A DNA stretch of 64,000 nucleotides from JABDFW01 sp035550215 (GCA_035550215.1 DASZPM010000011.1:84818-148817); one strand, 5' to 3'; numbered from the stretch's first letter, positions 52,521 to 61,362 are shown. Notes: generated from the sequence alone by a model not told the origin. Program-made: numbers and translations.

Positions 52521-52523
52521 TGT

Positions 52524-53303
52524 ATGCTTGAAGGTAAAAACATAGTGATTGTGGGCGGCACAACAGGGCTTGGGCTATCTGCTGCGCTTGCGTTTATTAA
52601 GCAGGGCGCCAAAGTTGTTGCCATTGGCAGAAACGAGGAAAGCGCTAATGAGGCCGCGCAGTTAATAAGTAATAACGGTGAAGTGATAACAGGAGATGCT
52701 ACAGACAAAAAAACAGTACCATACGCCATTGAGGTTTGTACAGACATGTTTGGAGGCTTTAATGGCTTGTACCATGTTGCCGGCGGAAGCGGCAGAAAAT
52801 TTGGTGACGGGCCGCTGCATGAGTTAACACTTGAAGGCTGGGAAAAAACGATGCAGCTAAATCTCACATCACTTATGCTTTCAAATAAAGCAGCCGTAAA
52901 ACAGTTTATGCACCAGCAAACCAGCGGCACAATCTTAAATATGGCCTCTGTGCTGGGCTACTCCCCTTCCCCGAAATATTTTGTAACGCATGCCTATGCA
53001 GCCGCAAAAGCGGCAATAATAGGGTTTACAAAATCAATAGCTTCTTATTACGCGCATTACGATATTCGCATTAATGCTGTGGCACCTGCACTTGTTGAAA
53101 CACCGATGGCAAAAAGGGCGGCAGGCGATGAAAAGATTATCGAATTCATCAAAACAAAGCAACCACTTGACGGTGGAAGGATAGGACACCCCGCTGACCT
53201 TGACGGGATTGCCTGCTATTTTATGAGCGACCAGTCAAAATTCACTACCGGGCAGGTAATTGCAGTTGACGGGGGCTGGAGCATAAGCGAAGGACAATAT
53301 TAA
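52524..53303 (+). CDS. SDR family oxidoreductase
   Basis: Classical short-chain dehydrogenase/reductase, 259 residues. The cofactor motif is IVGGTTGLGLSAALAF (T-G-x-x-x-G-x-G form with a lysine/arginine-type VVAIGRNEES suggesting NADP preference is possible), then N-x-A-equivalent HVAGGSG, active-site Ser in MASVLGYS and catalytic Tyr/Lys in YAAAKAA. The C-terminal TGQVIAVDGGWSISEG is typical. Substrate unknown; by position it should oxidise or reduce the same sugar-like compound handled by the neighbours. Confidence 0.93.
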   Translation: MLEGKNIVIVGGTTGLGLSAALAFIKQGAKVVAIGRNEESANEAAQLISNNGEVITGDATDKKTVPYAIEVCTDMFGGFNGLYHVAGGSGRKFGDGPLHELTLEGWEKTMQLNLTSLMLSNKAAVKQFMHQQTSGTILNMASVLGYSPSPKYFVTHAYAAAKAAIIGFTKSIASYYAHYDIRINAVAPALVETPMAKRAAGDEKIIEFIKTKQPLDGGRIGHPADLDGIACYFMSDQSKFTTGQVIAVDGGWSISEGQY

Positions 53304-53313
53304 AGCATAAAGC

Positions 53314-54222
53314 ATGTCATTAACCGCTATAGGCGTTGACCTTGGAGGAACAAGAATTAAAATACTTGCTATTGATGCAGGTGGCAACACCCTGCACCAG
53401 GCGTATATTTCTACTAATGACAGCGGTGATACCATGTGGACGGAAAATGTTATCGCTGGTGTTGATGCTGTAAAAAAAATACTGCCGGGCGGTGAAATAA
53501 TTGTCGGGCTTTCCGCGCCCGGCGTTTGTAATGAGGATAATACGGCTGTTGCTTTTATGCCGGGACGTTTACAAGGCCTCGAAAACCTGGTATGGCAACA
53601 GCATTTTAATTGCAGCGCATGGGTGGTAAATGATGCTGTTGCAGCCCTGCTTGCTGAGGCAAAAGCCGGGGCGGCTGTTGGCAAAAAAAATGTGGTATTG
53701 TTAACACTGGGCACGGGTGTTGGGGGCGCCATTTTAATTGACGGCAAGCCTTATGCGGGCGCTTTTCAAAAGGCGGGGCACCTCGGCCACCTTACCCTTA
53801 ACAGCTATGGCGAGGCAGATATTACCGGCATACCGGGCAGCCTTGAAGATGCCATTGGCAACTGCACCATTGAAAAAAGAAGCCTGGGTAAATACCGGTT
53901 TACGCATGATTTATTGACTGATTACCGCAAAGGTGATTATTTTGCGCAGTGGCTGTGGCTTTCTTCTGTAAGAAACCTGGCGATAGGCATAGCTTCCATT
54001 ACAAACATTCTTTCACCCGAAATAATATTGTTGGGTGGTGGCATTACAGAAGCAGAGGGTGACCTGTTTAAACCGTTGGAGGATTTTATACCGCTGTATG
54101 AATGGCGCTTAAAAGAAAATAAAGTGGCGATAAAGAAAGCACAGTTTGGCGACTTTGCAGGCGCTATAGGTGCAGCTTTTTTTGCACTGGACAAATACAC
54201 CATGAATAAAGAACAAGCATGA
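53314..54222 (+). CDS. ROK family protein (sugar kinase-like)
   Basis: ROK-fold sugar kinase, 302 residues. Present are the phosphate-1 loop GVDLGGTRIKILAID, the LSAPGVCNEDNTAV segment, VNDAVAALLAEAKAG (catalytic D in the N-D motif), LTLGTGVGGAILIDG and GHLGHLTL. The usual ROK zinc site (C-x-C-G-x-x-G-C-x-E) is missing: the corresponding stretch reads EADITGIPGSLED, with no cysteines. The protein lacks a helix-turn-helix, so it is an enzyme and not a repressor. Its stop overlaps the start of the SIS gene by 4 nt (ATGA), a strong sign of translational coupling. Confidence 0.9.
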   Translation: MSLTAIGVDLGGTRIKILAIDAGGNTLHQAYISTNDSGDTMWTENVIAGVDAVKKILPGGEIIVGLSAPGVCNEDNTAVAFMPGRLQGLENLVWQQHFNCSAWVVNDAVAALLAEAKAGAAVGKKNVVLLTLGTGVGGAILIDGKPYAGAFQKAGHLGHLTLNSYGEADITGIPGSLEDAIGNCTIEKRSLGKYRFTHDLLTDYRKGDYFAQWLWLSSVRNLAIGIASITNILSPEIILLGGGITEAEGDLFKPLEDFIPLYEWRLKENKVAIKKAQFGDFAGAIGAAFFALDKYTMNKEQA

Positions 54223-55016
54223 ATGTAATTGAAACTTATTTAGACAAATGTCGCACTATTGCAAACACGGTGCAGGCACAGCAGGATACTATACAAAAAG
54301 TGGCGAAAGTATTCGCGACAACAATAGCTGCCGGCAGAATGGTGCACCTGTTTGGTTCAGGGCACAGCAGGATAATGGTTGAAGAAATGTGGCCGCGTTA
54401 TGGTTCATTTCCCGGGTTTAACCCAATTGTTGAACTTTCCTTAACTTATCATAATAATGTAGTAGGCGCCAACGGCCAGCGGCAGGCAATGTTCCTGGAA
54501 AATGTGTCGGGTTTTGCAGCAAGGATATTACGAAACTTTGATATAAATGAAAATGATGCAGCGCTCATCATATCATCCAGCGGTACCAATATAGTACCTT
54601 TGGAAATGGCTGAAATATTTCAACAAAAAAATATACCTGTTGCAAGCATTATAACAAGTCTTCATTCAGCGGGCTCACAAAGCAAAAGAGCTGATGGAAA
54701 AAAATTAAGCGATTTTTCTGATTACGTATTAGACACCGGCGCACCTTTAGGCGATGCCATGGTTAAACTGGAAGAGCTTGATACGCCTGTTGCACCGGGC
54801 TCAACAGTTGGCGGCGCTATGATTATTAATTGCATAAAAGCGGAAGTAGCAAGGCTGCTTACGGAAGCGGGTAAACCGCCAAAAGTACTCAGCAGCGGGG
54901 CGATTGTGGGTAATGAACGCGCAGTTGAATTATTTGAAAGCGCTTATGATGAACATGCGCACCGTTTATCAAAGCTCTATCAAAAAGTAGGTTATCCAAG
55001 TTATGTGTCAGGTTAA
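54219..55016 (+). CDS. SIS domain-containing protein (sugar isomerase-like)
   Basis: Cytosolic protein of 265 residues with a SIS (sugar isomerase) domain: GRMVHLFGSGHSRIMVEEMWPRYGSF, ALIISSSGTNIVPLEMAEIFQQKNIPVASIIT and STVGGAMIINCIKAE. This matches the UPF0309-type group of SIS proteins, close to N-acetylmuramate-6-phosphate-etherase-like and phosphosugar-binding proteins. It is coupled by overlap to the ROK kinase gene, so phosphorylated product of the kinase is the likely ligand. No regulator domain is present. Confidence 0.9.
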   Translation: MNVIETYLDKCRTIANTVQAQQDTIQKVAKVFATTIAAGRMVHLFGSGHSRIMVEEMWPRYGSFPGFNPIVELSLTYHNNVVGANGQRQAMFLENVSGFAARILRNFDINENDAALIISSSGTNIVPLEMAEIFQQKNIPVASIITSLHSAGSQSKRADGKKLSDFSDYVLDTGAPLGDAMVKLEELDTPVAPGSTVGGAMIINCIKAEVARLLTEAGKPPKVLSSGAIVGNERAVELFESAYDEHAHRLSKLYQKVGYPSYVSG

Positions 55017-55047
55017 TAATGATGCGGCTTTAAAACTGAATATATAT

Positions 55048-55527
55048 ATGTCTTCTATCTGGTTTCATCCATACACTATAGCCGATATTAACGAGTTTAG
55101 CCACAACAATATGATACACCATATTGGCATAACTTTTACAGAGTTAGGCGATGATTATTTAAAAGGTACGATGCCTGTTGATGAGCGCACCGTTCAAACA
55201 ATGGGCATGCTGCATGGGGGCGCTTCTGTAACATTAGCGGAAACGCTTGGCAGCATTGGCGCAAACCTTGTTGTTGACCCACAAAAATTTGTTTGCGTGG
55301 GGCTTGATATAAACGCCAACCACATACGCTCCATACGAAATGGGTTTGTAGCCGGCATTGCAAAACCAATACACACCGGCGGCACCACGCAGGTGTGGAA
55401 TATTGAAATAACAGACAAAAATAATCGTCTTATCTGTACGAGCAGGCTCACAATGGCGGTACTTTCAATACAGCCTAATAACAACAATAAAAACCCTTTT
55501 AATACCTTTTACCGTAAATACCAATAA
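55048..55527 (+). CDS. Hotdog-fold thioesterase (PaaI/MenI-like)
   Basis: Acyl-CoA thioesterase of the hotdog fold, 159 residues from ATG 55048. The catalytic helix GMLHGGASVTLAETLGSIGAN has the H-G-G and the catalytic Glu (in L-A-E-T-L-G-S), as in 1,4-dihydroxy-2-naphthoyl-CoA and 4-hydroxybenzoyl-CoA thioesterases. IHTGGTTQVWNIEITDKNNRLICTSRLTMAVL completes the fold. An in-frame upstream start at 55003 would overlap the SIS gene; the ATG at 55048 is favoured, but both are possible. It lies at the end of the MBL-SDR-ROK-SIS run and may or may not belong functionally. Confidence 0.9.
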   Translation: MSSIWFHPYTIADINEFSHNNMIHHIGITFTELGDDYLKGTMPVDERTVQTMGMLHGGASVTLAETLGSIGANLVVDPQKFVCVGLDINANHIRSIRNGFVAGIAKPIHTGGTTQVWNIEITDKNNRLICTSRLTMAVLSIQPNNNNKNPFNTFYRKYQ

Positions 55528-55695
55528 ACTACGCAAAAGCGCGTTCTGGCATAACTCATTAAAAATCAGCCGTGTACTAATATTAATATAGGTTACGGTG
55601 GTGAATACATTTTTTGCTGTTTGAAATGTAGATTATTAAAATTATCTTTAAGAGTGATTAATGCTATGCCGGGTAATTAATGAAACGATTGCCAC

Positions 55696-57018
55696 ATGCT
55701 GCAAAACAACTCCATATCCTCATCGGGTGATTTCTCCTTACTCTTTGAAATGAACCCATGCCCTATGTACATTTTTGATAATTCCAGCCTTAACTTTTTA
55801 GATGTAAACAATGCAGCACTTGAGCAATACGGTTATTCAAAAAAAGAATTTTTATCGCTGACATTAAAAGATATTAAGCCGGCAGAGGACATGCCCTCGT
55901 TCTATAATATGAACAGGAATGCAATAAATACCTATTTTGATGCAGGTGTTTTGAAACATATCAAAAAAAACGGCCACGTTGTGTTTGTACATGTCTTTTC
56001 AAGCGTGGTTAGCTATAACCAGCAACCTGCCACATTAGCAATTGCCATTAACATTGATAAGGAAGTTAAAATTGAAAATGCGCTGGAAGAAAAAATAAGC
56101 GAAATAGAAAATATACTCGAAAGTATTACCGACGGCTTTTATACATTAAACAAAAACTGGCGCTTTACTTACATTAACCGGGAGTTTGAACGCGTGCTGC
56201 AACGCACCAAAGAAGAGGTGATCGGTAAAACATTCTGGGATGTTTTTCCTGAAGCGAAATATTTGAAATTTTTCGCTGAATACCAAAAAGCAATGATAGA
56301 AAAAACACCCGTGCATTTTGAAGAATTTTACACCCCTTTGCAGATGTGGATATCTGTAAACGCATATCCTACAAAAGAAGGCATAACGGTGTTTTTCCTG
56401 GACATCACCGAACAGAAAAAAATACAGGAGCAATTGTATAATGACAGCCAGAACCTGAGCGCGATAATCAACAACACAAAAGATATTATCTGGTCAATTG
56501 ATACTGATTTTAAAGTTGTTACCGCCAATAAAGCATTTTGGGAAAGGGTGGAAAAAATGATTGGCAAACCCACCAGCGAAATAAAGTCAGAGGACTACAG
56601 CGAGGGCCTTTATGCAAAGTGGCAGGAATATTATCAACGCGCTTTTGGCGGTGATGCATACAAAATAACATGGATTGAAAATAATGGCGATAAGACCAGT
56701 TATGACGAAATAAGCTTTAACCCGGTTCGTGACAGGTATAACCGCGTGGTGGGCGTAAGTTGTTTTTCGAGGGATATAACGGAGCAGCAAAACTACCAGG
56801 ACAGGATTGAGGAGCAAAATAAGCAATTGCGGCAGATTGCCTGGCTTCAATCACATAAAATACGCAATCACATGGCCAATATACTTGGCCTTACCAACTT
56901 ATTTAATTACAAGGATATATCAGACCCGTTTAATGCCGAAATAATAACACTGGTAAAACAGGCTGCCAACAACATGGATGAAGTGATAAGAGAAATATCT
57001 ACCCATACTACAGGATAA
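55696..57018 (+). CDS. Multi-PAS sensor with orphan DHp segment, no ATPase domain
   Basis: A 440-residue cytosolic sensor. Three PAS domains are seen at about 12-125 (FEMNPCPMYIFDNSSLNFLDVN), 135-245 (ILESITDGFYTLNKNWRFTYINREFERVLQRTKEEVIGKTFWDVFPE) and 252-368 (IINNTKDIIWSIDTDFKVVTANKAF). A coiled coil (365-382) leads into a DHp-like helix with H387 in LQSHKIRNHMANILGL, the form seen in many Bacteroidota histidine kinases (S-H-x-x-R-x-x-x-x-x-I-x-G-L). The protein stops at 440, so the HATPase_c domain is missing. The stop codon is followed by unrelated sequence, not a broken kinase domain. Confidence 0.88.
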   Translation: MLQNNSISSSGDFSLLFEMNPCPMYIFDNSSLNFLDVNNAALEQYGYSKKEFLSLTLKDIKPAEDMPSFYNMNRNAINTYFDAGVLKHIKKNGHVVFVHVFSSVVSYNQQPATLAIAINIDKEVKIENALEEKISEIENILESITDGFYTLNKNWRFTYINREFERVLQRTKEEVIGKTFWDVFPEAKYLKFFAEYQKAMIEKTPVHFEEFYTPLQMWISVNAYPTKEGITVFFLDITEQKKIQEQLYNDSQNLSAIINNTKDIIWSIDTDFKVVTANKAFWERVEKMIGKPTSEIKSEDYSEGLYAKWQEYYQRAFGGDAYKITWIENNGDKTSYDEISFNPVRDRYNRVVGVSCFSRDITEQQNYQDRIEEQNKQLRQIAWLQSHKIRNHMANILGLTNLFNYKDISDPFNAEIITLVKQAANNMDEVIREISTHTTG

Positions 57019-57044
57019 TCCTTCCGGCAAATATCGCAGGCAAA

Positions 57045-57926
57045 TTACCTGCTTGTATACTCTTTTATTTTTTTATGCAGTTCCCTGCTTACAGGTGTCA
57101 CAGGCAGGCGCATAATATTTTTTATTAACCCCTTATCCGCCATAAATGCTTTAACACCTGCGGGGTTATTTTCAGCGAACATCAGTTCGTAAGCCTCAAT
57201 AAGGTTATCATTAATTGCTTTGGCCTCTTTAAACTCACCCCGCAGGCACATACGAACCATCTCAGTAAAATAACCGGGCAGCGCGTTGGAGGCAACGCTT
57301 ATTACGCCATCCATGCCGCAGGCTATTTGCGGTAACACTAAGGAGTCGTCTCCGCTCACCACCAGAAAATCTTCGGGCCTGTCGCGCAGTATTTTCATAC
57401 ACTGCGCCATATCATCGGCAGCTTCTTTTATACCTCCAATATTTTCCACTTCTTTTGCAAGCCTTATGGTTGTTTGAGCGGCCAGGTTACGGCCGGTTCT
57501 GCCAGGCACGTTATACAACAGCAGCGGCTTGGGCGATGCTTTGGCAAGCGCTTTATAATGCTGGTATAACCCCTCCTGCGAAGGCTTGCTGTAATAAGGT
57601 GATGCGCTTAAAACGGCGGTCGCTTCCTCCAGCGGGAATGTTTCCAGGTCATGCACCTGTTCTTTGGTATTATTTCCACCAATACCCACAACCACAGGCA
57701 CACGTTTATTTACTTTAAGGTAGGTGTATTTGGCAATGCTCGTCTTCTCCTGCTTATCCAGCGTCGGGGTTTCGCCGGTTGTACCAAGCGTTACTACATA
57801 CTCCACGCCCCCGTTAATAACAAAGTCAATTATTCTTCCTAAGGCGTCATAATCTACGTCAAAATTTGCCCTGAAAGGCGTAACAAGTGCAACGCCCGTA
57901 CCCCTTAACGTTTTCCTGAGAGACAT
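57045..57926 (-). CDS. dapA: 4-hydroxy-tetrahydrodipicolinate synthase
   Basis: Condenses pyruvate and aspartate semialdehyde in the lysine/diaminopimelate pathway. The 293 residues form the usual TIM barrel. K167 in GGIKEAADD forms the Schiff base; Y138 and R143 in LYNVPGRTGRN complete the site, and GTTGETPTL (48-56) is the conserved substrate loop. All spacings match E. coli DapA (K161, Y133, R138) with a shift of a few residues. It lies downstream of accA (46-nt gap) on the same strand. Confidence 0.97.
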   Translation of the reverse strand: MSLRKTLRGTGVALVTPFRANFDVDYDALGRIIDFVINGGVEYVVTLGTTGETPTLDKQEKTSIAKYTYLKVNKRVPVVVGIGGNNTKEQVHDLETFPLEEATAVLSASPYYSKPSQEGLYQHYKALAKASPKPLLLYNVPGRTGRNLAAQTTIRLAKEVENIGGIKEAADDMAQCMKILRDRPEDFLVVSGDDSLVLPQIACGMDGVISVASNALPGYFTEMVRMCLRGEFKEAKAINDNLIEAYELMFAENNPAGVKAFMADKGLIKNIMRLPVTPVSRELHKKIKEYTSR

Positions 57927-57972
57927 TTATCGTTATTTAAAATTTTTTATAGTTGTACTATCCGTTACACAG

Positions 57973-58950
57973 TTATGCTTCTTCATCCCAAAAACCCATT
58001 TTACCAAACTTCACTATCCTGTCGTCAATGCGCTTTTCAGGTGCAACAGGCTTTATTTCTGCCAGCGCCTGCAAAATAGCTTTTTTCAGCATTGCGGCGG
58101 CTTGGTTATAATCCCAATGGGCGCCGCCTACAGGTTCGGGAACAATTTCGTCCACCAGGCCAAAACCTTTCATATCAGTAGCTGTAAGCCTCAACTGTTC
58201 CGCAGCTACTTCCTTTTTTGCCCAACTGCGCCAAAGAATGGTACTGCAATTTTCGGGAGATATTACACTGTACCATGAGTTTTCCATCATCAGCACCCTG
58301 TCGCCCACCCCAATACCCAATGCCCCGCCGCTGGCGCCCTCACCAATTATCACGCACACTACCGGTACTTTCAGCCGTATCATTTCATATATGTTACGGG
58401 CAATTGCCTCACCCTGCCCGCGCTCTTCTGCTTCAAGGCCGGGAAACGCGCCGGGAGTATCAATTAATGTAATAACAGGCTTATCAAATTTTTCCGCCAG
58501 CTTCATCAGGCGCAAAGCTTTGCGATAGCCCTCGGGATTGGCCATCCCGAAATTGCGCTGCTGCCTCATCTTTGTATTAATGCCTTTTTGTTGCCCCACA
58601 ACCATAACCGTCTGCCCGTCTAACTGCGCAAATCCACCCACCATCGCTTTGTCATCCCTTACATTCCTGTCACCAAATAACTCAACAAAATTAGTCGCCA
58701 TTTTTTCAATATACTTTGTGGTGTAAGGCCTGTCAGGATGGCGGCTTAGCTGTACCCTTTGCCAGGGCGTTAGCTGGGCGGTTATTTCTTTGCGTTTATC
58801 GAGTATAGAATTTTCAAGTTGCTCAATAGTTGAGGTGTAATCTATTTTGGTATTTTTTTCAGCCAGTTTTTTCGTTTGATCAATCTGCTCGTATAACTCC
58901 TTAATCGGCTGCTCAAAATCTAAAAATTGCCTGTTCGGGTATTGTGGCAT
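57973..58950 (-). CDS. accA: Acetyl-CoA carboxylase carboxyltransferase subunit alpha
   Basis: Alpha subunit of the carboxyltransferase that makes malonyl-CoA for fatty-acid synthesis. The 325 residues show the AccA order: N-terminal helix (FLDFEQPIKELYEQIDQTKKLAE), LTPWQRVQLSRHPDRPYT, FVELFGDRNVRDDKAMVGG, PVITLIDTPGAFPGLEAEERGQGEAIARN and VIGEGASGGALGIGVGDRVLMMENSWYSVISPE, all conserved. Length is normal. No AccD is adjacent, as is usual. Confidence 0.97.
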   Translation of the reverse strand: MPQYPNRQFLDFEQPIKELYEQIDQTKKLAEKNTKIDYTSTIEQLENSILDKRKEITAQLTPWQRVQLSRHPDRPYTTKYIEKMATNFVELFGDRNVRDDKAMVGGFAQLDGQTVMVVGQQKGINTKMRQQRNFGMANPEGYRKALRLMKLAEKFDKPVITLIDTPGAFPGLEAEERGQGEAIARNIYEMIRLKVPVVCVIIGEGASGGALGIGVGDRVLMMENSWYSVISPENCSTILWRSWAKKEVAAEQLRLTATDMKGFGLVDEIVPEPVGGAHWDYNQAAAMLKKAILQALAEIKPVAPEKRIDDRIVKFGKMGFWDEEA

Positions 58951-58979
58951 ACGCTGACAATGGTTATAATTGGGCGGTA

Positions 58980-59017
58980 AAATTACGGGTTGCGGCCTTT
59001 AAAAAGAAGCGTAATTT
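58980..59017. repeat. 8-bp inverted repeat upstream of accA
   Basis: AAATTACG (58980-58987) and CGTAATTT (59010-59017) flank a 22-nt spacer, 30 nt upstream of the accA ATG. It could be an operator half-site pair or chance in AT-rich DNA. The 214-base interval around it has no gene. Confidence 0.4.
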
Positions 59018-59164
59018 AAAAATGAAGCCATAACCCTAAGACATTGATGAATACTGTAAAAATAGTCGCCCCAATACATTGATTATCAATAAAATAAAAT
59101 ACGCCCCATTTTAAAATAATTTATAAACTGAATTTCCAATATAGCTAAACAACAATTTTTCCCG

Positions 59165-60160
59165 TTAAACAAGCTTACGTTTATCATAGATGCGCTGCCG
59201 TAAATTGTCAAAAAATAGTTGCCTGTCCTTTTCTCCTATTTCACTGATAAGTGTGGATTTCTTTAATAATATCTGCATCGAATCTGAGGCGTAGTCAATA
59301 AAACCCTCATCAGTTGTCATAATGTAATTTATTACGCTGTGGTTCATAAACACCAGCTTTTTACCATCAACATGGGCAATTACCGTATTGTCCCCCAGGA
59401 CAAACTCATTGATAAATACGGTATACTTTACTTTTTTTGCTTCAGAAGGTTTGCCAAACGGAAATTTATATCCCAGTTCAACCTGCTGTTCAATATGGTC
59501 AACCAGTTTTTCAAGACAATGATATACGGTTATAATGTCATTATCTGATTTAAATATTTTTGACTCCCTGTAGTAATCAATCTGCCTTATGGTGGTATTA
59601 ATACAATCAAGATTCCAGATTTCTGTTGAGGGTATCTGCAGGTACAGGTCTGATATCTGTTTACCCAATGTATTAAATACGTCAATAAAATCACTTATAA
59701 GCAACTGGCCCTTATTATACTTACTGTTATTTAAATTGTAGCGGCTCCAGAAATAACATTTAAACGCAGCCAGTTCTGGGAACATAAAGTGATGAAAAAT
59801 AGGAACATCTTTATTATGATAAAACATTTCTTTCTGCTGCGCACCTGTAAAAAGTGATAATTGCTGAACAATGCCATGCAGGTAATTTTCAAAAGTAAAC
59901 CTGTCACGGTTTATATAATTACCGTCAAACACAATTGACCGGGAACGAATATGAAAAAACTGGTCGAGCGAGACACCGTAATGTTTTGCCAGCAATTGTA
60001 TTTCATCCAGCCCCAACGTTTTCTCGCCCCGTATGCGCCTGTAGGCGCTATCGTTGCTTATGTTTAACAACTCAGCTACTTCGTCAACAAATGAAATGTG
60101 TGAAGGCATCTTTTCTTTAAGATGCTTGAAAAAAGAGAGTTGCAGTTCAGTAGTGTCCAT
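59165..60160 (-). CDS. Helix-turn-helix regulator, paralogue 1
   Basis: A 331-residue DNA-binding protein. The N-terminal XRE-like helix-turn-helix is at about 20-65 (FVDEVAELLNISNDSAYRRIRGEKTLGLDEIQLLAKHYGVSLDQFF), and the rest (about 75-331) is a mostly helical domain with no family I can name, possibly a ligand-binding or signalling domain. It is clearly paralogous to the 339-residue protein at 62.0-63.0 kb: SDSAYRRIRGEK, YPELAAFK and the IPSTEI segment are shared. It is divergent from a barrel-like protein gene, which it probably regulates, with 314 bases between. Confidence 0.85.
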   Translation of the reverse strand: MDTTELQLSFFKHLKEKMPSHISFVDEVAELLNISNDSAYRRIRGEKTLGLDEIQLLAKHYGVSLDQFFHIRSRSIVFDGNYINRDRFTFENYLHGIVQQLSLFTGAQQKEMFYHNKDVPIFHHFMFPELAAFKCYFWSRYNLNNSKYNKGQLLISDFIDVFNTLGKQISDLYLQIPSTEIWNLDCINTTIRQIDYYRESKIFKSDNDIITVYHCLEKLVDHIEQQVELGYKFPFGKPSEAKKVKYTVFINEFVLGDNTVIAHVDGKKLVFMNHSVINYIMTTDEGFIDYASDSMQILLKKSTLISEIGEKDRQLFFDNLRQRIYDKRKLV

Positions 60161-60474
60161 GGTGGTTTGGCTTTTTGTTCAGGAGGGAGAAGTTGATAAT
60201 GGTAATTACGACACCTAAACTACGGGATATTACTAACAAAATTAACGGCTTACTAAACATTAGCGGGTTAGCCGGCCGCGTTTGCAAATATTGCAACTGC
60301 GGCAAACCACCGCCGGTATCTGCTGCAAAAAATGCCAAAACCCGTGTTGCCATAAGTAATCTTCAATTAGAAAACCGGCCCTTGCTGCCTCAGCTTTGTG
60401 TTGTTAAAGCGCCGCATCCACCAAAGCTTAACATGGCAAAAGCGACGCATTCCAAAAACCAAAAAACTACTTTT
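60161..60474. other. Intergenic region with hairpin and TTGCAA pair
   Basis: 314 bases without a gene between the divergent regulator and barrel-like gene. A 12-bp imperfect hairpin (GCCGCGTTTGCA at 60275-60286 with 60292-60303, two mismatches, 5-nt loop) contains two TTGCAA hexamers (60282-60287 and 60291-60296). It could be the operator of the regulator. An open frame through the region from 60175 is unlike protein sequence until the signal peptide at 60475. Confidence 0.5.
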
Positions 60475-61053
60475 ATGAAACCAATTATCACCCTTCTGCT
60501 GGTAATAATGGCTACCACGGGCTTTACACAAGACAGCACATGGCATACGCTGCATAAATTTCGCCTTGATATAAAAGGAGGCTTTGGCGATGTTGACAAA
60601 AATGCCAGTAACAGCAATGTGCAATCTTACGGCTACCTGTTAGGTATTGAACCAGATATTAATATTACGGATTACACCAGCGCCGGCCTCCACTACAATT
60701 ACTTTGAAGCCTTTAACGGGCACGACCAGGAGGTATCGCGCAAGCGAAACCATCTTATTATGGCGGGGTTAACACTGCGTTCACCATCCAGGTTTACAGA
60801 TAAAGGCTGGTGGCTTGCTGGCTTAAATGCGGGCGCTAATTTTTATACCAACAAGGTTGATACTGCCTTTTTCCCGCTGCATGCCAACCGGCAACAAACC
60901 TATTCAGGTACCCGCTTTGCCTTTATGCCTCATTGCGGTTTACAGTATGGCCGCTTTGTGCTGGATGCAGCCTACCTGCTTAGCGGCAATACCGGCAACC
61001 ATTATTTCATCGTATCGCTCGGGTTTTATGTAGGCAGCGGGAAAAATAAATAA
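60475..61053 (+). CDS. Outer-membrane beta-barrel-like protein
   Basis: A 192-residue exported protein. The signal peptide is MKPIITLLLVIMATTGFTQ; the ATG at 60475 is chosen over a 100-codon upstream extension for that reason. The mature part has alternating hydrophobic/polar strands ending in aromatic residues (KFRLDIKGGFGDVD, GYLLGIEPDINITDYTSAGLHYNYFEA, HLIMAGLTLRSPSRF, HYFIVSLGFYVGSG), as in a small eight-stranded barrel. No named family recognised. It is divergent from helix-turn-helix paralogue 1. Confidence 0.7.
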   Translation: MKPIITLLLVIMATTGFTQDSTWHTLHKFRLDIKGGFGDVDKNASNSNVQSYGYLLGIEPDINITDYTSAGLHYNYFEAFNGHDQEVSRKRNHLIMAGLTLRSPSRFTDKGWWLAGLNAGANFYTNKVDTAFFPLHANRQQTYSGTRFAFMPHCGLQYGRFVLDAAYLLSGNTGNHYFIVSLGFYVGSGKNK

Positions 61054-61104
61054 AGGCTGCACCATTACCTCAATCCGCATTCACACCATCATAAACTTTT
61101 AAAT

Positions 61105-61362
61105 ATGAAAAAAATTTCTACCTGTTTGGTTACATGTATGTGCCTTGCGAAGACATATACGCAAACCCCGGCCGCAATTAAGCAGGATACCACTATTAGC
61201 CCGGGTTGCGGCTGTATTGAGTCCCCCATTGCAGGCTACCGGTACATATCGCCATCAGGCAAACTGCTGTTAAGGGCTACGTTTATGCCGGTGGTTTTTA
61301 TACCCGGCACTTTCAGCCACAGTTTTAGCTGGGCAGGGTTCAGCATTGGTAAAACATTTTAG
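61105..61362 (+). CDS. Short, internally deleted barrel-like protein
   Basis: An 85-residue protein. Its first 35 residues (MKKISTCLVTCMCLAKTYTQTPAAIKQDTTI) match the signal peptide and early region of the next gene, and its last 50 (AGYRYISPSGKLLLRATFMP, WAGFSIGKTF) match the end of that gene (AGYRYVSPSGLQIRATLMP, WAGFSIGKRF). About 85 residues in the middle are absent, so it looks like an in-frame deletion derivative of a duplicate. It probably cannot form a complete barrel and may be non-functional. Confidence 0.65.
   Translation: MKKISTCLVTCMCLAKTYTQTPAAIKQDTTISPGCGCIESPIAGYRYISPSGKLLLRATFMPVVFIPGTFSHSFSWAGFSIGKTF

Noticed and set aside
53235..53747. 170-codon antisense frame over the ROK kinase start
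   Set aside because: Ser/Pro/Ala-rich shadow of a well-supported gene.
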